Positions 16,689 to 25,170 of a DNA stretch of 64,000 bases are shown here, piece after piece; the first letter of the stretch is position 1, and each line of letters starts with the position of its first letter. The DNA is from Pectobacterium cacticida (GTDB lineage Bacteria > Pseudomonadota > Gammaproteobacteria > Enterobacterales > Enterobacteriaceae), in assembly GCF_036885195.1 (NCBI RefSeq), contig NZ_CP133656.1, positions 3,782,001 to 3,846,000 of the forward strand, in the 5' to 3' direction. The notes beneath the pieces are model-generated. The model saw nothing but the letters and a program-made list of their open reading frames with translations. It made no database searches and was not told where the DNA came from. Position numbers and translations under genes: made by a program.

Positions 16689-17770
16689 GCGTCTGCCCCT
16701 GACCGCGGGTTTTTCTGAGCGACATGGTTTGCATTCTGCGTGAAAAAGTTGTCGAGCGCACTGAGCACGCGCTCGGGCTGAATGTCGATCAAACTCTGAT
16801 GATAGCCTTGTTCGGCATCCCCTTTGCGCACCCGATGATAGCCGGTAATCAGCCGAATCACCTCGGCCTGATGGGACAGCGGCGGCGTGAAATCGGGGCT
16901 ACTCGGTCCATAAAGCGCCACCAGCGGACGATGCAAGGCCGCGGCAACGTGCATCAGCCCGGAGTCATTGCTGACGACGGCGCGGCAGGCGGCAATCAGC
17001 ACCACGGCCTGCTCCAGCGAGGTTTTCCCCGCCAGATTGGCGCAATGTTGTCGTGCGTCTTCCGTCAATCCGTGCAAAATATCGTCACAGGCCGAACGGT
17101 CATTGGCGGAACCAAACAGCGCGATCTGGTAGCCACGCTCAATCAGCGATTGCGCCAGCGCAGCATAGTGATAATGCGGCCACCGTTTGGCAGGGCCGAA
17201 TTCGGCACCGGGACAAAAGCCGATGATGGGGCGCGCATCGTTGAGACTGAAGGCCCGGCTCATCTCCGCGACTTCGGTCGGATTGACCCGTAACTGCGGC
17301 CACAGGAGAGGTTGCGGGAGATCGTCGGCGCGATGAATATGATGACGATCATAGGCTAGCGCGACGTAACGCTGCACCATCAGCGGAAATGCCGACTTAT
17401 CCAACACGCGTAAGTCATTCAGTAAGCCATAACGCATTTCACCACGCCAGCCTGTGCGCTGCGGAACGTTGGCAAAGAAAGGCACCAGCGCGGATTTAAA
17501 CGAGTTAGGCAGCACGTAAGCACGTTCGTAGCCCGTCGCACGCAACGACAGGCCCAGACGACGACGTTCGCCCAGCGCCAGTGCGCCATGACCCAGCGGC
17601 ATCGCCAGCGCCTGATTGACTTCTGGCATGCGGGCGAGCAGTGGACGGCACCAGGCTGGCGCCATCACGTCAATGGCCGCTTCGGGGTGTTCAGCCTTCA
17701 GCGTACGATACAGGCTGTGCGACATCATCATATCGCCGACCCAGGAAGGGCCAATGACCAAAATTTTCAT
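16685..17770 (-). CDS. waaF: LPS heptosyltransferase II
   Basis: GT9 enzyme adding the second heptose of the inner core. From the ATG at 17768-17770 the protein starts MKILVIGPSWVGDMMMSHSL, exactly the enterobacterial form; the open frame extends four codons further but without homology. FCPGAEFGPAKRWP is at about residues 185-198, and the donor site VVSNDSGLMHVAAALHRP at about 257-274. The C-terminus (about 361 residues) is some 13 residues longer than E. coli WaaF. It follows hldD by 23 bases. Confidence 0.96.
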   Translation of the reverse strand: MKILVIGPSWVGDMMMSHSLYRTLKAEHPEAAIDVMAPAWCRPLLARMPEVNQALAMPLGHGALALGERRRLGLSLRATGYERAYVLPNSFKSALVPFFANVPQRTGWRGEMRYGLLNDLRVLDKSAFPLMVQRYVALAYDRHHIHRADDLPQPLLWPQLRVNPTEVAEMSRAFSLNDARPIIGFCPGAEFGPAKRWPHYHYAALAQSLIERGYQIALFGSANDRSACDDILHGLTEDARQHCANLAGKTSLEQAVVLIAACRAVVSNDSGLMHVAAALHRPLVALYGPSSPDFTPPLSHQAEVIRLITGYHRVRKGDAEQGYHQSLIDIQPERVLSALDNFFTQNANHVAQKNPRSGADA

Positions 17771-17793
17771 ACCGCTTATCAACCTTTATCCGA

Positions 17794-18726
17794 TCACACG
17801 GTACGGTTCAGCCAGGCCATGTATTCCGCCACGCCCTCGGCAACGGTTTTGAACGGCTTGTCATAACCGGCGGCGCGTAATTTGGTAAGGTCAGCCTGAG
17901 TATAGGCCTGATAGCGGCCTTTCAGCTTTTCAGGAAATTCGATGTATTCCACGCTGCCTTTCTTATGGAACGCCAGCGTAGCATCAGCGACCGCCTGGAA
18001 GGATTCGGCGCGGCCTGTACCGCAGTTGAAGATGCCGGAAACGCCGTGCTGCCAGAACCACAGGTTAACTGCGGCAACATCGCCGACGTAGACGAAGTCA
18101 CGTTTGAAGTTCTCGCTACCGGAGAACAGCTTCGGATTTTCGCCCTGATTAATCTGCTTGTTCAGATGAAACGCGACGCTCGCCATACTGCCTTTATGCC
18201 CTTCGCGCGGGCCATAAACGTTAAAGTAGCGGAAACCACAGATCTGCGATTCCGCCTCTGGGAGAATTTCACGCACGTATTGATCGAACAGGAATTTGGA
18301 GTAGCCATAGACATTCAGCGGTTGTTCATACTGCCGTTCTTCGATGAAGTTATCGCTGCGACCGCCGTAAGTAGCGGCGGAAGAGGCATACAGGAAAGGA
18401 ATGTTGCGATCGAGGCAATAATGCAGCACCTCTTTGGAATACTGATAGTTGTTATCCATCATGTATTTACCATCCCACTCGGTGGTGGAAGAGCAGGCGC
18501 CTTCATGGAATATGGCATCGATATCGCCCAGATCATCGCCCGCAACGATATTGGCGATGAAGTCTTCCTTATCCATATAGTCAGCGATATCCAGATCGAC
18601 CAAATTGGCGAATTTGGTGCCGTCTTTCAGGTTATCAACCACCAGAATGTCCCGATAACCGCTATCATTCAGAGATTTTACGATGTTGCTGCCGATAAAA
18701 CCGGCACCGCCAGTAACGATAATCAT
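17794..18726 (-). CDS. hldD: ADP-L-glycero-D-manno-heptose 6-epimerase
   Basis: Last step of nucleotide-heptose supply for the inner core; converts ADP-D-glycero- to ADP-L-glycero-D-manno-heptose. The 310-residue short-chain dehydrogenase/reductase starts MIIVTGGAGFIGSNIVKSLN (NADP-binding GxxGxxG). The catalytic Tyr-x3-Lys pair is in YGYSKFLFDQ (about 140-149), and FRYFNVYGPREGHKGSMASV follows. First gene of the hldD-waaF-waaC-waaL operon. In E. coli its promoter also responds to heat shock; I could not recognise such a promoter in the 245-base gap to recQ. Confidence 0.97.
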   Translation of the reverse strand: MIIVTGGAGFIGSNIVKSLNDSGYRDILVVDNLKDGTKFANLVDLDIADYMDKEDFIANIVAGDDLGDIDAIFHEGACSSTTEWDGKYMMDNNYQYSKEVLHYCLDRNIPFLYASSAATYGGRSDNFIEERQYEQPLNVYGYSKFLFDQYVREILPEAESQICGFRYFNVYGPREGHKGSMASVAFHLNKQINQGENPKLFSGSENFKRDFVYVGDVAAVNLWFWQHGVSGIFNCGTGRAESFQAVADATLAFHKKGSVEYIEFPEKLKGRYQAYTQADLTKLRAAGYDKPFKTVAEGVAEYMAWLNRTV

Positions 18727-18971
18727 GGGCGCGACCTTTGTTCATCTTGATGGTGAGGCACCGCGCCCCACACTGTTATGACGGCTATAATAGCATTTCA
18801 TTTTGTCGCGAGCAGCCAGAGCTTCATCTACCCCGCTGGCGGCTGCGTTGTCAGGCAGGTTTCGGGGACAACACCCCTGCCGTATCTGCCACATGACCAA
18901 ACTAACCATTGCAGTTTTAGCCAGCGGCGCTGAAAATAGCGCCTGTTTGATTTCATTGAATTGGGGAAGGC

Positions 18972-20795
18972 GTGTCTACGGCGGAAGTAGTGAATAAGGA
19001 AACGCTGGCGGTTCAGGTTCTACGGGACACGTTCGGCTACCAGCAGTTCCGACCGGGCCAGCAGGAAATTATCAGCGCGACGCTCAGTGGGCAGGATTGT
19101 CTGGTGATTATGCCAACGGGCGGCGGTAAATCGCTGTGCTACCAAATTCCCGCGTTGGTGATGGATGGGCTGACGCTGGTGGTGTCCCCACTGATTTCAC
19201 TGATGAAAGATCAGGTCGACCAACTCCAGGCTTACGGTGTTGCGGCGGCGTGTCTTAATTCTACGCAGACGCGCGAACAGCAGTTTGAGGTGATGGCGGG
19301 CTGCCGTAGCGGTCAGATCAAGCTGCTTTATATTGCGCCGGAACGTCTGACAACGGACAGTTTTCTCGATCATCTCGCCCACTGGCAGATTTCGCTGATT
19401 GCGGTGGATGAAGCGCACTGCATTTCCCAATGGGGGCACGATTTCCGCCCCGAGTATCGCGCGTTAGGCCAGATTAAACAGCGTTTTCCCCATCTTCCTT
19501 TTATCGCACTGACGGCGACGGCCGATGAAACCACGCGTAACGATATCGTTCGTCTGTTGGATCTCCGATCGCCGCTGATTCAGATTAGCAGTTTCGATCG
19601 CCCGAATATTCGCTATACGCTGGTGGAGAAGTTCAAACCGCTCGATCAACTGTGGATGTTTGTACAAGGGCAGAGGGGGAAAAGCGGCATTATTTATTGT
19701 AACAGCCGCTCTCGCGTGGAGGACATTTGCGCACGTTTGCAGGCTCGCGGGCTGAGCGCCGGGGCGTATCACGCCGGGCTGGATAACGAACGGCGGGCGC
19801 AGGTGCAAGAAGCGTTTCTGCGTGACGATCTTCAGGTAGTGGTGGCGACCGTGGCCTTTGGTATGGGGATCAACAAACCAAACGTGCGATTTGTGGTGCA
19901 TTTTGATATCCCGCGTAACATTGAGTCCTACTATCAGGAAACGGGGCGCGCCGGGCGTGACGGCCTGGCCGCCGAAGCCGCGCTGTTCTACGATCCGGCG
20001 GATATGGCATGGCTACGTCGCTGCCTGGAAGAGAAACCCGCCGGCCCGCAGTTAGAGATCGAGCGCCATAAGCTCAATGCCATGGGCGCGTTTGCCGAAG
20101 CGCAAACCTGTCGCCGTCTGGTGCTACTCAACTATTTCGGCGAAGGACGCCAGCAACCCTGCGGTAACTGCGATATTTGTCTCGATCCACCGAAACGTTA
20201 TGACGGGCTGATAGAGGCGCAAAAGGCGCTCTCCTGCGTGTACCGCGTCGGCCAGCGTTTTGGTTTAGGGTATGTTGTCGAGGTGTTACGCGGGGCGAAT
20301 AACCAACGTATTCGGGAATTTGGCCATGATAAGTTGCCGGTTTACGGTATAGGCAAAGACAAATCGCAAGAGCATTGGGTCAGCGTGCTGCGCCAATTGA
20401 TTCATCTGGGTTTACTGAGCCAGAACATCACCCTGCATTCCGCCTTACAACTGACCGAAGCAGCGCGTCCGGTATTGCGGGGAGAGGTCGCGCTGCAACT
20501 GGCCGTGCCGCGCGTCATCAATTTAAAACCCCGCATCATGCAGAAGTCTTACGGCGGCAATTACGACCGTAAGCTGTTTGCCAAATTGCGTAAATTGCGC
20601 AAATCCATCGCGGATGATAACAATATCCCACCTTACGTGGTGTTCAGCGACGCGACGTTGCTAGAGATGGCGGAATCAATGCCGATCACCGCAGGTGAGC
20701 TACTGACGATCAACGGCGTTGGTCACCGTAAACTCGAACGCTTCGGCGCGCCCTTCATGAACGTGATCCGCGATCATGTTGATAATGGTGATTAG
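18972..20795 (+). CDS. recQ: ATP-dependent DNA helicase RecQ
   Basis: 3'-5' helicase of the RecF recombination pathway. The 607-residue protein begins at a GTG codon (18972) giving STAEVVNKETLAVQVLRDTF, which aligns with E. coli RecQ from the first residues. Helicase motifs seen: FRPGQQEII, Walker A MPTGGGKSLC (about 47-56), DEAH (about 146-149), and TGRAGRDG. The zinc-binding domain has CRRLVLLNYFG ... CGNCDIC (about 379-402), followed by winged helix and the C-terminal HRDC domain. The stop codon overlaps that of the convergent rhtB by four bases. Confidence 0.97.
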   Translation: MSTAEVVNKETLAVQVLRDTFGYQQFRPGQQEIISATLSGQDCLVIMPTGGGKSLCYQIPALVMDGLTLVVSPLISLMKDQVDQLQAYGVAAACLNSTQTREQQFEVMAGCRSGQIKLLYIAPERLTTDSFLDHLAHWQISLIAVDEAHCISQWGHDFRPEYRALGQIKQRFPHLPFIALTATADETTRNDIVRLLDLRSPLIQISSFDRPNIRYTLVEKFKPLDQLWMFVQGQRGKSGIIYCNSRSRVEDICARLQARGLSAGAYHAGLDNERRAQVQEAFLRDDLQVVVATVAFGMGINKPNVRFVVHFDIPRNIESYYQETGRAGRDGLAAEAALFYDPADMAWLRRCLEEKPAGPQLEIERHKLNAMGAFAEAQTCRRLVLLNYFGEGRQQPCGNCDICLDPPKRYDGLIEAQKALSCVYRVGQRFGLGYVVEVLRGANNQRIREFGHDKLPVYGIGKDKSQEHWVSVLRQLIHLGLLSQNITLHSALQLTEAARPVLRGEVALQLAVPRVINLKPRIMQKSYGGNYDRKLFAKLRKLRKSIADDNNIPPYVVFSDATLLEMAESMPITAGELLTINGVGHRKLERFGAPFMNVIRDHVDNGD

Positions 20796-21412
20796 GCTTT
20801 TCTCGCCGTGGCAAGTAACGCGCCAACGAGCACAAACAGTGAACCGAACGTCCGGTTGAGCGTTTTCATCTGCCGCGGGCCTTTTAGCCACCCGGCGATG
20901 CGTGTGGCCAACGTGGCGTAGCCAATCATCACGATAATATCCACCACCACGGTAGTGGCCCCCAACACCAGATACTGCGCGGCCTGCGGCTGGTGAGGAA
21001 TAATGAACTGCGGGAATAGCGCCGCCAGAAACACGATGCTTTTCGGATTAGTCAGGTTCACCAATATGGCGCGTTTAAAGAGTTTGCGACGGGGCATGAT
21101 ATTGGCGACGGCCTGGAGATCGAGCGCTCCCGCCGAGCGCCACTGCTGAATCCCTAGCCAAATCAGGTAGGCGGCGCCCAGCCATTTCAACACATCAAAA
21201 GCCAGTACCGACTGGCTAAGCAATGCGCCTAGCCCAATACCCACCAATACGATATGGATCGTCAGCCCAACTTGTAAACCACAAATTGACGCTACCGCCC
21301 CACGATAGCCGTGGCTAATTCCGGTGCTCATGGTATTAATCGCGCCAGAACCGGGCGACAGGCTGAGAATAAGCGTTGTAAGCAGATAGGTTAACCACCA
21401 ATCCCATGTCAT
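20792..21412 (-). CDS. rhtB: Homoserine/homoserine lactone efflux protein RhtB (LysE family)
   Basis: Inner-membrane exporter of the LysE/RhtB family, 206 residues with about six hydrophobic helices. The family signature LSLSPGSGAINTMSTGISHG is at about residues 17-36, and LVNLTNPKSIVFLAALFPQF at about 128-147; both match E. coli RhtB nearly completely. In E. coli recQ-rhtC-rhtB-pldB-yigL lie together; here rhtC is missing from the block. Confidence 0.92.
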   Translation of the reverse strand: MTWDWWLTYLLTTLILSLSPGSGAINTMSTGISHGYRGAVASICGLQVGLTIHIVLVGIGLGALLSQSVLAFDVLKWLGAAYLIWLGIQQWRSAGALDLQAVANIMPRRKLFKRAILVNLTNPKSIVFLAALFPQFIIPHQPQAAQYLVLGATTVVVDIIVMIGYATLATRIAGWLKGPRQMKTLNRTFGSLFVLVGALLATARKA

Positions 21413-21542
21413 GAAACGTGCTCCTGAATCACCCGTTGTATAACGAGAGTCTGTCTGTTTTTTGTGTCACAATACGCTTGTGCTCTACGGCTTGTCATGT
21501 TTTCTCGTTAGCTTTGTTTTACCGCGTCACCGGAGAAGTCAG

Positions 21543-22580
21543 ATGATTCAACGCCACACGACGTTGTTAACGTCAAAACGGTTAACGTCAAAACGGTTAA
21601 CGTCGGACCTGTTAACACGAGAAGCGCAATATGCCGCGTTTGCCACCGGCGCATTACTGGATTTCTGGCGCCAGCGTGAAGAGGGCGAATACCTGGGCGT
21701 CGATGAGGTGCCGATCCGGTTCGTTCGTTTTACCGCGCCACAGCACGACAAGATTGTCGTCATCTTTTCAGGCCGCATCGAAAGCTACGTCAAATATAGC
21801 GAAGTGGCTTACGACCTCTTTCATCGCGGCTATGATGTGCTCATCATGGATCACCGTGGGCAAGGGTTTTCTGGTCGACTGCTGCCAGATCGGCACCGTG
21901 GACATGTGCTGCGCTTTAGTGATTATGTCGATGACGCCGAAACGTTATGCCAGCAATATCTGGATGTAACGCGCTATACCCACCGCTTTGCGTTGGCGCA
22001 TTCAATGGGAGGCGCGATCCTCACCCAGTTGTTGATTCGCCAGCCGACACGGTTTGACGCGGTGGTGTTGTGTGCGCCAATGTTTGGCATTCACTTACCG
22101 CTGCCTCACCGCATCGCTAAGTGGATTGTCGATGTGGCAGAGCGATTCCCGGCAATACGCGATTATTATGCTATCGGCACCGGCCCCTGGCGTCCCTTGC
22201 CTTATCGGATGAATGTACTGACGCACAGTCGTGAACGCTACCAGCGTAGTGTCCGATTTTATGCGGACTGGCCGGATTTGCGCATCGGCGGCCCCACCTA
22301 CCACTGGGTACGTGAAGCGATACAGGTGGGAGAACAGTTACTGGCTAACGCGACGCGCGTGACGACGCCACTGCTGCTACTTCAGGCCGAAGAAGATTGC
22401 GTGGTGGATAATCACAGCCAGAAAGCGTTTTGTCAGGCATTGGCACAGCGAGATAACACAGATTTGAGTCATGTTTTACAGATTATTCACGGGGCACGGC
22501 ATGAGATCCTATTTGAAACGGATAATCTCCGTGCCCAGGCATTTGCGCTAATTCTGGCGTACTTTGCGCGTTATCATTGA
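21543..22580 (+). CDS. pldB: Lysophospholipase L2
   Basis: Alpha/beta hydrolase that cleaves lysophospholipids at the inner membrane. From the ATG at 21543 the protein is 345 residues. The nucleophile elbow is AHSMGGAIL (about residue 152), the oxyanion-side block is DVLIMDHRGQGFSGR, and the catalytic His lies in IIHGARHEILFE near the C-terminus. THSRERYQRSVRFYADWP matches E. coli. The N-terminus is longer than in E. coli and contains an in-frame tandem repeat, LTSKRLTSKRLTSD (see 21566-21617). The open frame extends further upstream but without homology. Confidence 0.9.
   Translation: MIQRHTTLLTSKRLTSKRLTSDLLTREAQYAAFATGALLDFWRQREEGEYLGVDEVPIRFVRFTAPQHDKIVVIFSGRIESYVKYSEVAYDLFHRGYDVLIMDHRGQGFSGRLLPDRHRGHVLRFSDYVDDAETLCQQYLDVTRYTHRFALAHSMGGAILTQLLIRQPTRFDAVVLCAPMFGIHLPLPHRIAKWIVDVAERFPAIRDYYAIGTGPWRPLPYRMNVLTHSRERYQRSVRFYADWPDLRIGGPTYHWVREAIQVGEQLLANATRVTTPLLLLQAEEDCVVDNHSQKAFCQALAQRDNTDLSHVLQIIHGARHEILFETDNLRAQAFALILAYFARYH
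21566..21617 (+). repeat. 15-bp in-frame tandem repeat near the pldB start
   Basis: Two perfect copies of GTTAACGTCAAAACG (21566-21580, 21581-21595) are followed by a degenerate third (21596-21610) and the start of a fourth (GTTAAC). They encode LTSKR-LTSKR-LTSD. As 15 bases is five codons, copy-number change would keep the reading frame. Confidence 0.9.
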
Positions 22581-22633
22581 ATTTTACCGCGGCACCCGCT
22601 GCGGCAACATCCCAGAAGTGAGATCTCATCGTT

Positions 22634-23434
22634 ATGTATCATGTTGTTGCTTCCGATTTAGACGGCACCCTATTGTCACCTGACCATACGCTCTCTCCCT
22701 ATGCAAAAGACACCCTCAAGTTGCTGACGGAAAAAGGGATCCACTTCGTTTTCGCTACCGGACGGCATCACCTGGATGTGGCGCAGATCCGCGATAACCT
22801 CGATATCAGCGCATTTATGATTACGTCGAATGGGGCGCGCGTGCACAACACGCAAGGCGAGCTAATTTTTAGCCACAATCTGGATCAGGACATCGCTCGC
22901 GACCTCTACGGTGTCGTACATCATAACCCCGCGATACTGACGCATGTTTACCGCGATGATGAGTGGTTTATGAACCGCGCCCGTCCAGAGGAAGAGCGAT
23001 TTTTCAAAGAATCGATCTTTAAATACTCCCTGTTTGAGCCGGGGTTGCTTGAGACTGATGGCGTCAGCAAGGTGTTCTTTACCTGCGATTCCCACGAACA
23101 GTTGCTGCCGCTTGAAGACGCGATCAACGCGCGTTGGGGCGATCGCGTCAACGTGAGCTTTTCAGCCCTCACCTGTCTGGAGGTAATGGCCGGCGGCGTG
23201 TCTAAAGGGCATGCGTTGGAGCAGGTAGCCAAACTCATCGGCTTTTCGCTTAAGGAATGCGTGGCATTTGGCGACGGCATGAACGACTACGAAATGTTGT
23301 CGATGGCCGGAAAAGGCTGCATCATGCAAAACGCACATCAGCGGCTGAAAGACTTGCTGCCGAATTGCGAGGTAATCGGTTCTAACGCGGATGGCGCGGT
23401 GCCACGCTACCTACGCGAACTGTTTCTGCAATAA
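22634..23434 (+). CDS. yigL: Cof-type HAD phosphatase YigL (pyridoxal phosphate phosphatase)
   Basis: HAD-superfamily type IIB sugar/pyridoxal phosphatase of 266 residues. Motif I is DLDGTLLSPDH (about 8-18) with the Asp nucleophile; motif II is FATGRH (about 40-45); motif III Lys lies in GGVSKGHALEQV; motif IV is FGDGMNDYEML (about 212-222). In Salmonella and E. coli yigL is upregulated by the small RNA SgrS from within the pldB message; pldB lies 54 bases upstream here in the same order, so that arrangement may be conserved. Confidence 0.92.
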   Translation: MYHVVASDLDGTLLSPDHTLSPYAKDTLKLLTEKGIHFVFATGRHHLDVAQIRDNLDISAFMITSNGARVHNTQGELIFSHNLDQDIARDLYGVVHHNPAILTHVYRDDEWFMNRARPEEERFFKESIFKYSLFEPGLLETDGVSKVFFTCDSHEQLLPLEDAINARWGDRVNVSFSALTCLEVMAGGVSKGHALEQVAKLIGFSLKECVAFGDGMNDYEMLSMAGKGCIMQNAHQRLKDLLPNCEVIGSNADGAVPRYLRELFLQ

Positions 23435-23465
23435 TCTCTGTTGGCGTGCCGTCATGTGGTGGGAT

Positions 23466-23496
23466 GCTGTGCGGCGTTGCACGCTCGCCGCACAGC
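23466..23496. terminator. Bidirectional hairpin between yigL and glpT
   Basis: A perfect 11-bp stem, GCTGTGCGGCG (23466-23476) with CGCCGCACAGC (23486-23496), encloses a nine-base loop midway between two convergent genes. No T run follows on either strand, so termination may be Rho-assisted. Confidence 0.65.
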
Positions 23497-23512
23497 AGGC
23501 ATAGCTCCCGCG

Positions 23513-24862
23513 TTACGCGCGCTTAGCTAATTCGGCTTTATGTTTTTTCTCATTCAACATCACAATAATCAACAGAAGTACCGCCAAAATACTGCCGCCA
23601 ATCATCACCATAAAGCCGCCGTCCCAACCGAAGAAGTCAACGGTATAGCCGACGATGGCGCTGGCGGCGACGGATCCGCCGAGGTAACCGAACAGTCCGG
23701 TGAACCCCGCCGCCGTCCCCGCCGCCTTTTTCGGTGCTAATTCCAGCGCGTGCAGGCCAATCAGCATTACCGGACCATAAATTAGAAAGCCGATAATAAT
23801 CATACAGGCCATGTCTACCCCCGGATTACCGGCCGGATTCAGCCAGTAAACGAGGGTTGCCAACGTCACTAGCGTCATGAAGAACACGCCGGTTGCACCG
23901 CGGTTACCTTTGAAGACCTTATCAGACATCCACCCGCACAGTAGCGTGCCCGGAATGCCCGCGTACTCGTATAAGAAGTAGGCCCAGGACGATTTATCCA
24001 GTGCGAAGTGTTTCACTTCCTTCAGGTAAGTCGGTGACCAGTCGAGGATGCCGTAACGCAACAGGTAAACGAAAACGTTAGCGATAGCGATGTACCAAAG
24101 CAGTTTGTTCGGGAAAACGTACTGCATGAAAATCTGCTTAGCCGTCAGTTCTTCTTCTAGTTTCTCGTTATAATCAACCGGATAATCATTTTTGTACTCT
24201 TCAATTGGCGGCAAGCCACAGGATTGCGGGGTGTCTCGCATCAGCGCAAACGCAATCAGGGCAACCAGAATCGCGGCGAACGCCGGCATATAAAGCGCGG
24301 CTTTCCAATCATTGAACCAGGCCATGCCCAGCAGGAACAGCAGAGGAGGAATACCGCCACCGACGTTATGGGCGCAATTCCAGATCGACACGATACCGCC
24401 GCGTTCTTTTTGTGACCACCAGTGAACCATAGTGCGCCCGCACGGCGGCCATCCCATGCCCTGAAACCAACCGCACAGAAACAGCAAGACAAACATCACG
24501 GCAATGCTAGACGTTGCCCACGGCACAAAACCCATGAATAACATGACGGCAGCCGCCAGAATCAGGCCCGCAGGCAGAAACACGCGTGGATTGGAACGAT
24601 CGGAGACCGAACCCATAATGAATTTGGAAAAGCCATAGGCGATGGAGATACCAGACAGCGCAAAACCAAGATCGCCGCGTGAGAAGCCTTGTTCAATCAG
24701 GTAAGGCATCGCCAGCGTGAAATTTTTGCGTACCAGATAATAGGCGGCATAGCCAAAAAAAATCCCCATGAATATTTGCCAGCGTAGACGACGATAGAGG
24801 GGGTCCACACGATCCGATGATACGCGCGCCTGGTGGGCCGCAGGCTTAAAAATGCTCAGCAT
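23513..24862 (-). CDS. glpT: Glycerol-3-phosphate:phosphate antiporter GlpT
   Basis: Major facilitator superfamily protein exchanging sn-glycerol-3-phosphate for inorganic phosphate across the inner membrane; also the entry route of fosfomycin. The start is set at the ATG giving MLSIFKPAAHQARVSSDRVD as in E. coli; an in-frame ATG lies four codons upstream. About 12 transmembrane helices are visible in 449 residues, with the family blocks FFGYAAYYLVRKNFTLAMPYL (about 35-55, substrate Arg) and GWFQGMGWPPCGRTMVHWW. It is divergent from glpABC. The usual downstream partner glpQ is absent; yigL follows convergently. Confidence 0.96.
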   Translation of the reverse strand: MLSIFKPAAHQARVSSDRVDPLYRRLRWQIFMGIFFGYAAYYLVRKNFTLAMPYLIEQGFSRGDLGFALSGISIAYGFSKFIMGSVSDRSNPRVFLPAGLILAAAVMLFMGFVPWATSSIAVMFVLLFLCGWFQGMGWPPCGRTMVHWWSQKERGGIVSIWNCAHNVGGGIPPLLFLLGMAWFNDWKAALYMPAFAAILVALIAFALMRDTPQSCGLPPIEEYKNDYPVDYNEKLEEELTAKQIFMQYVFPNKLLWYIAIANVFVYLLRYGILDWSPTYLKEVKHFALDKSSWAYFLYEYAGIPGTLLCGWMSDKVFKGNRGATGVFFMTLVTLATLVYWLNPAGNPGVDMACMIIIGFLIYGPVMLIGLHALELAPKKAAGTAAGFTGLFGYLGGSVAASAIVGYTVDFFGWDGGFMVMIGGSILAVLLLIIVMLNEKKHKAELAKRA

Positions 24863-25170
24863 AGATATCTCCAATGCGAAAAAAAACGAGAGATTTTTGT
24901 TCTATTACGAAGGCAAGTGTAAAGGGTTCGTCTGTTGATGAGTGTGACTCATGACAATAATGTTTCATTTTTATGAACATGTGACGATTTTTGCGCTCAT
25001 GTTAGCAAAATTGGAAAATTTCCCGACGGGATTTTGGTGAGATAAATCACGTTAAGAGCGTTTTCACGCCAATTTAATTTCGTTTTTTGTTCGTTTTTGC
25101 TCTCTATCAAACATTTATTCTGCTTTTTGTGCCTCTATAACAGCAGACATCCCTCCGCTGGAGCGAAAAG
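24863..25170. promoter_or_regulatory. glpT-glpA divergent control region with candidate GlpR and CRP sites
   Basis: 308 bases between divergent glpT and glpABC. At 24960-24980 there is an imperfect palindrome, ATGTTTCAT then ATGAACAT around TTTT, resembling the GlpR operator half-site ATGTTCGAT. At 25036-25051 GGTGAGATAAATCACG matches the CRP consensus TGTGA-N6-TCACA in eight of ten positions. TGTGACTCATGACAA at 24944-24958 is a weaker CRP-like site. In E. coli this region is controlled by GlpR, CRP, FNR, ArcA and Fis. Core promoter hexamers could not be assigned with confidence. Confidence 0.6.

Noticed and set aside
17965..18750. 261-codon plus-strand open frame opposite hldD
   Set aside because: Complete overlap with the conserved epimerase gene on the other strand; no recognisable domain or ribosome binding context.
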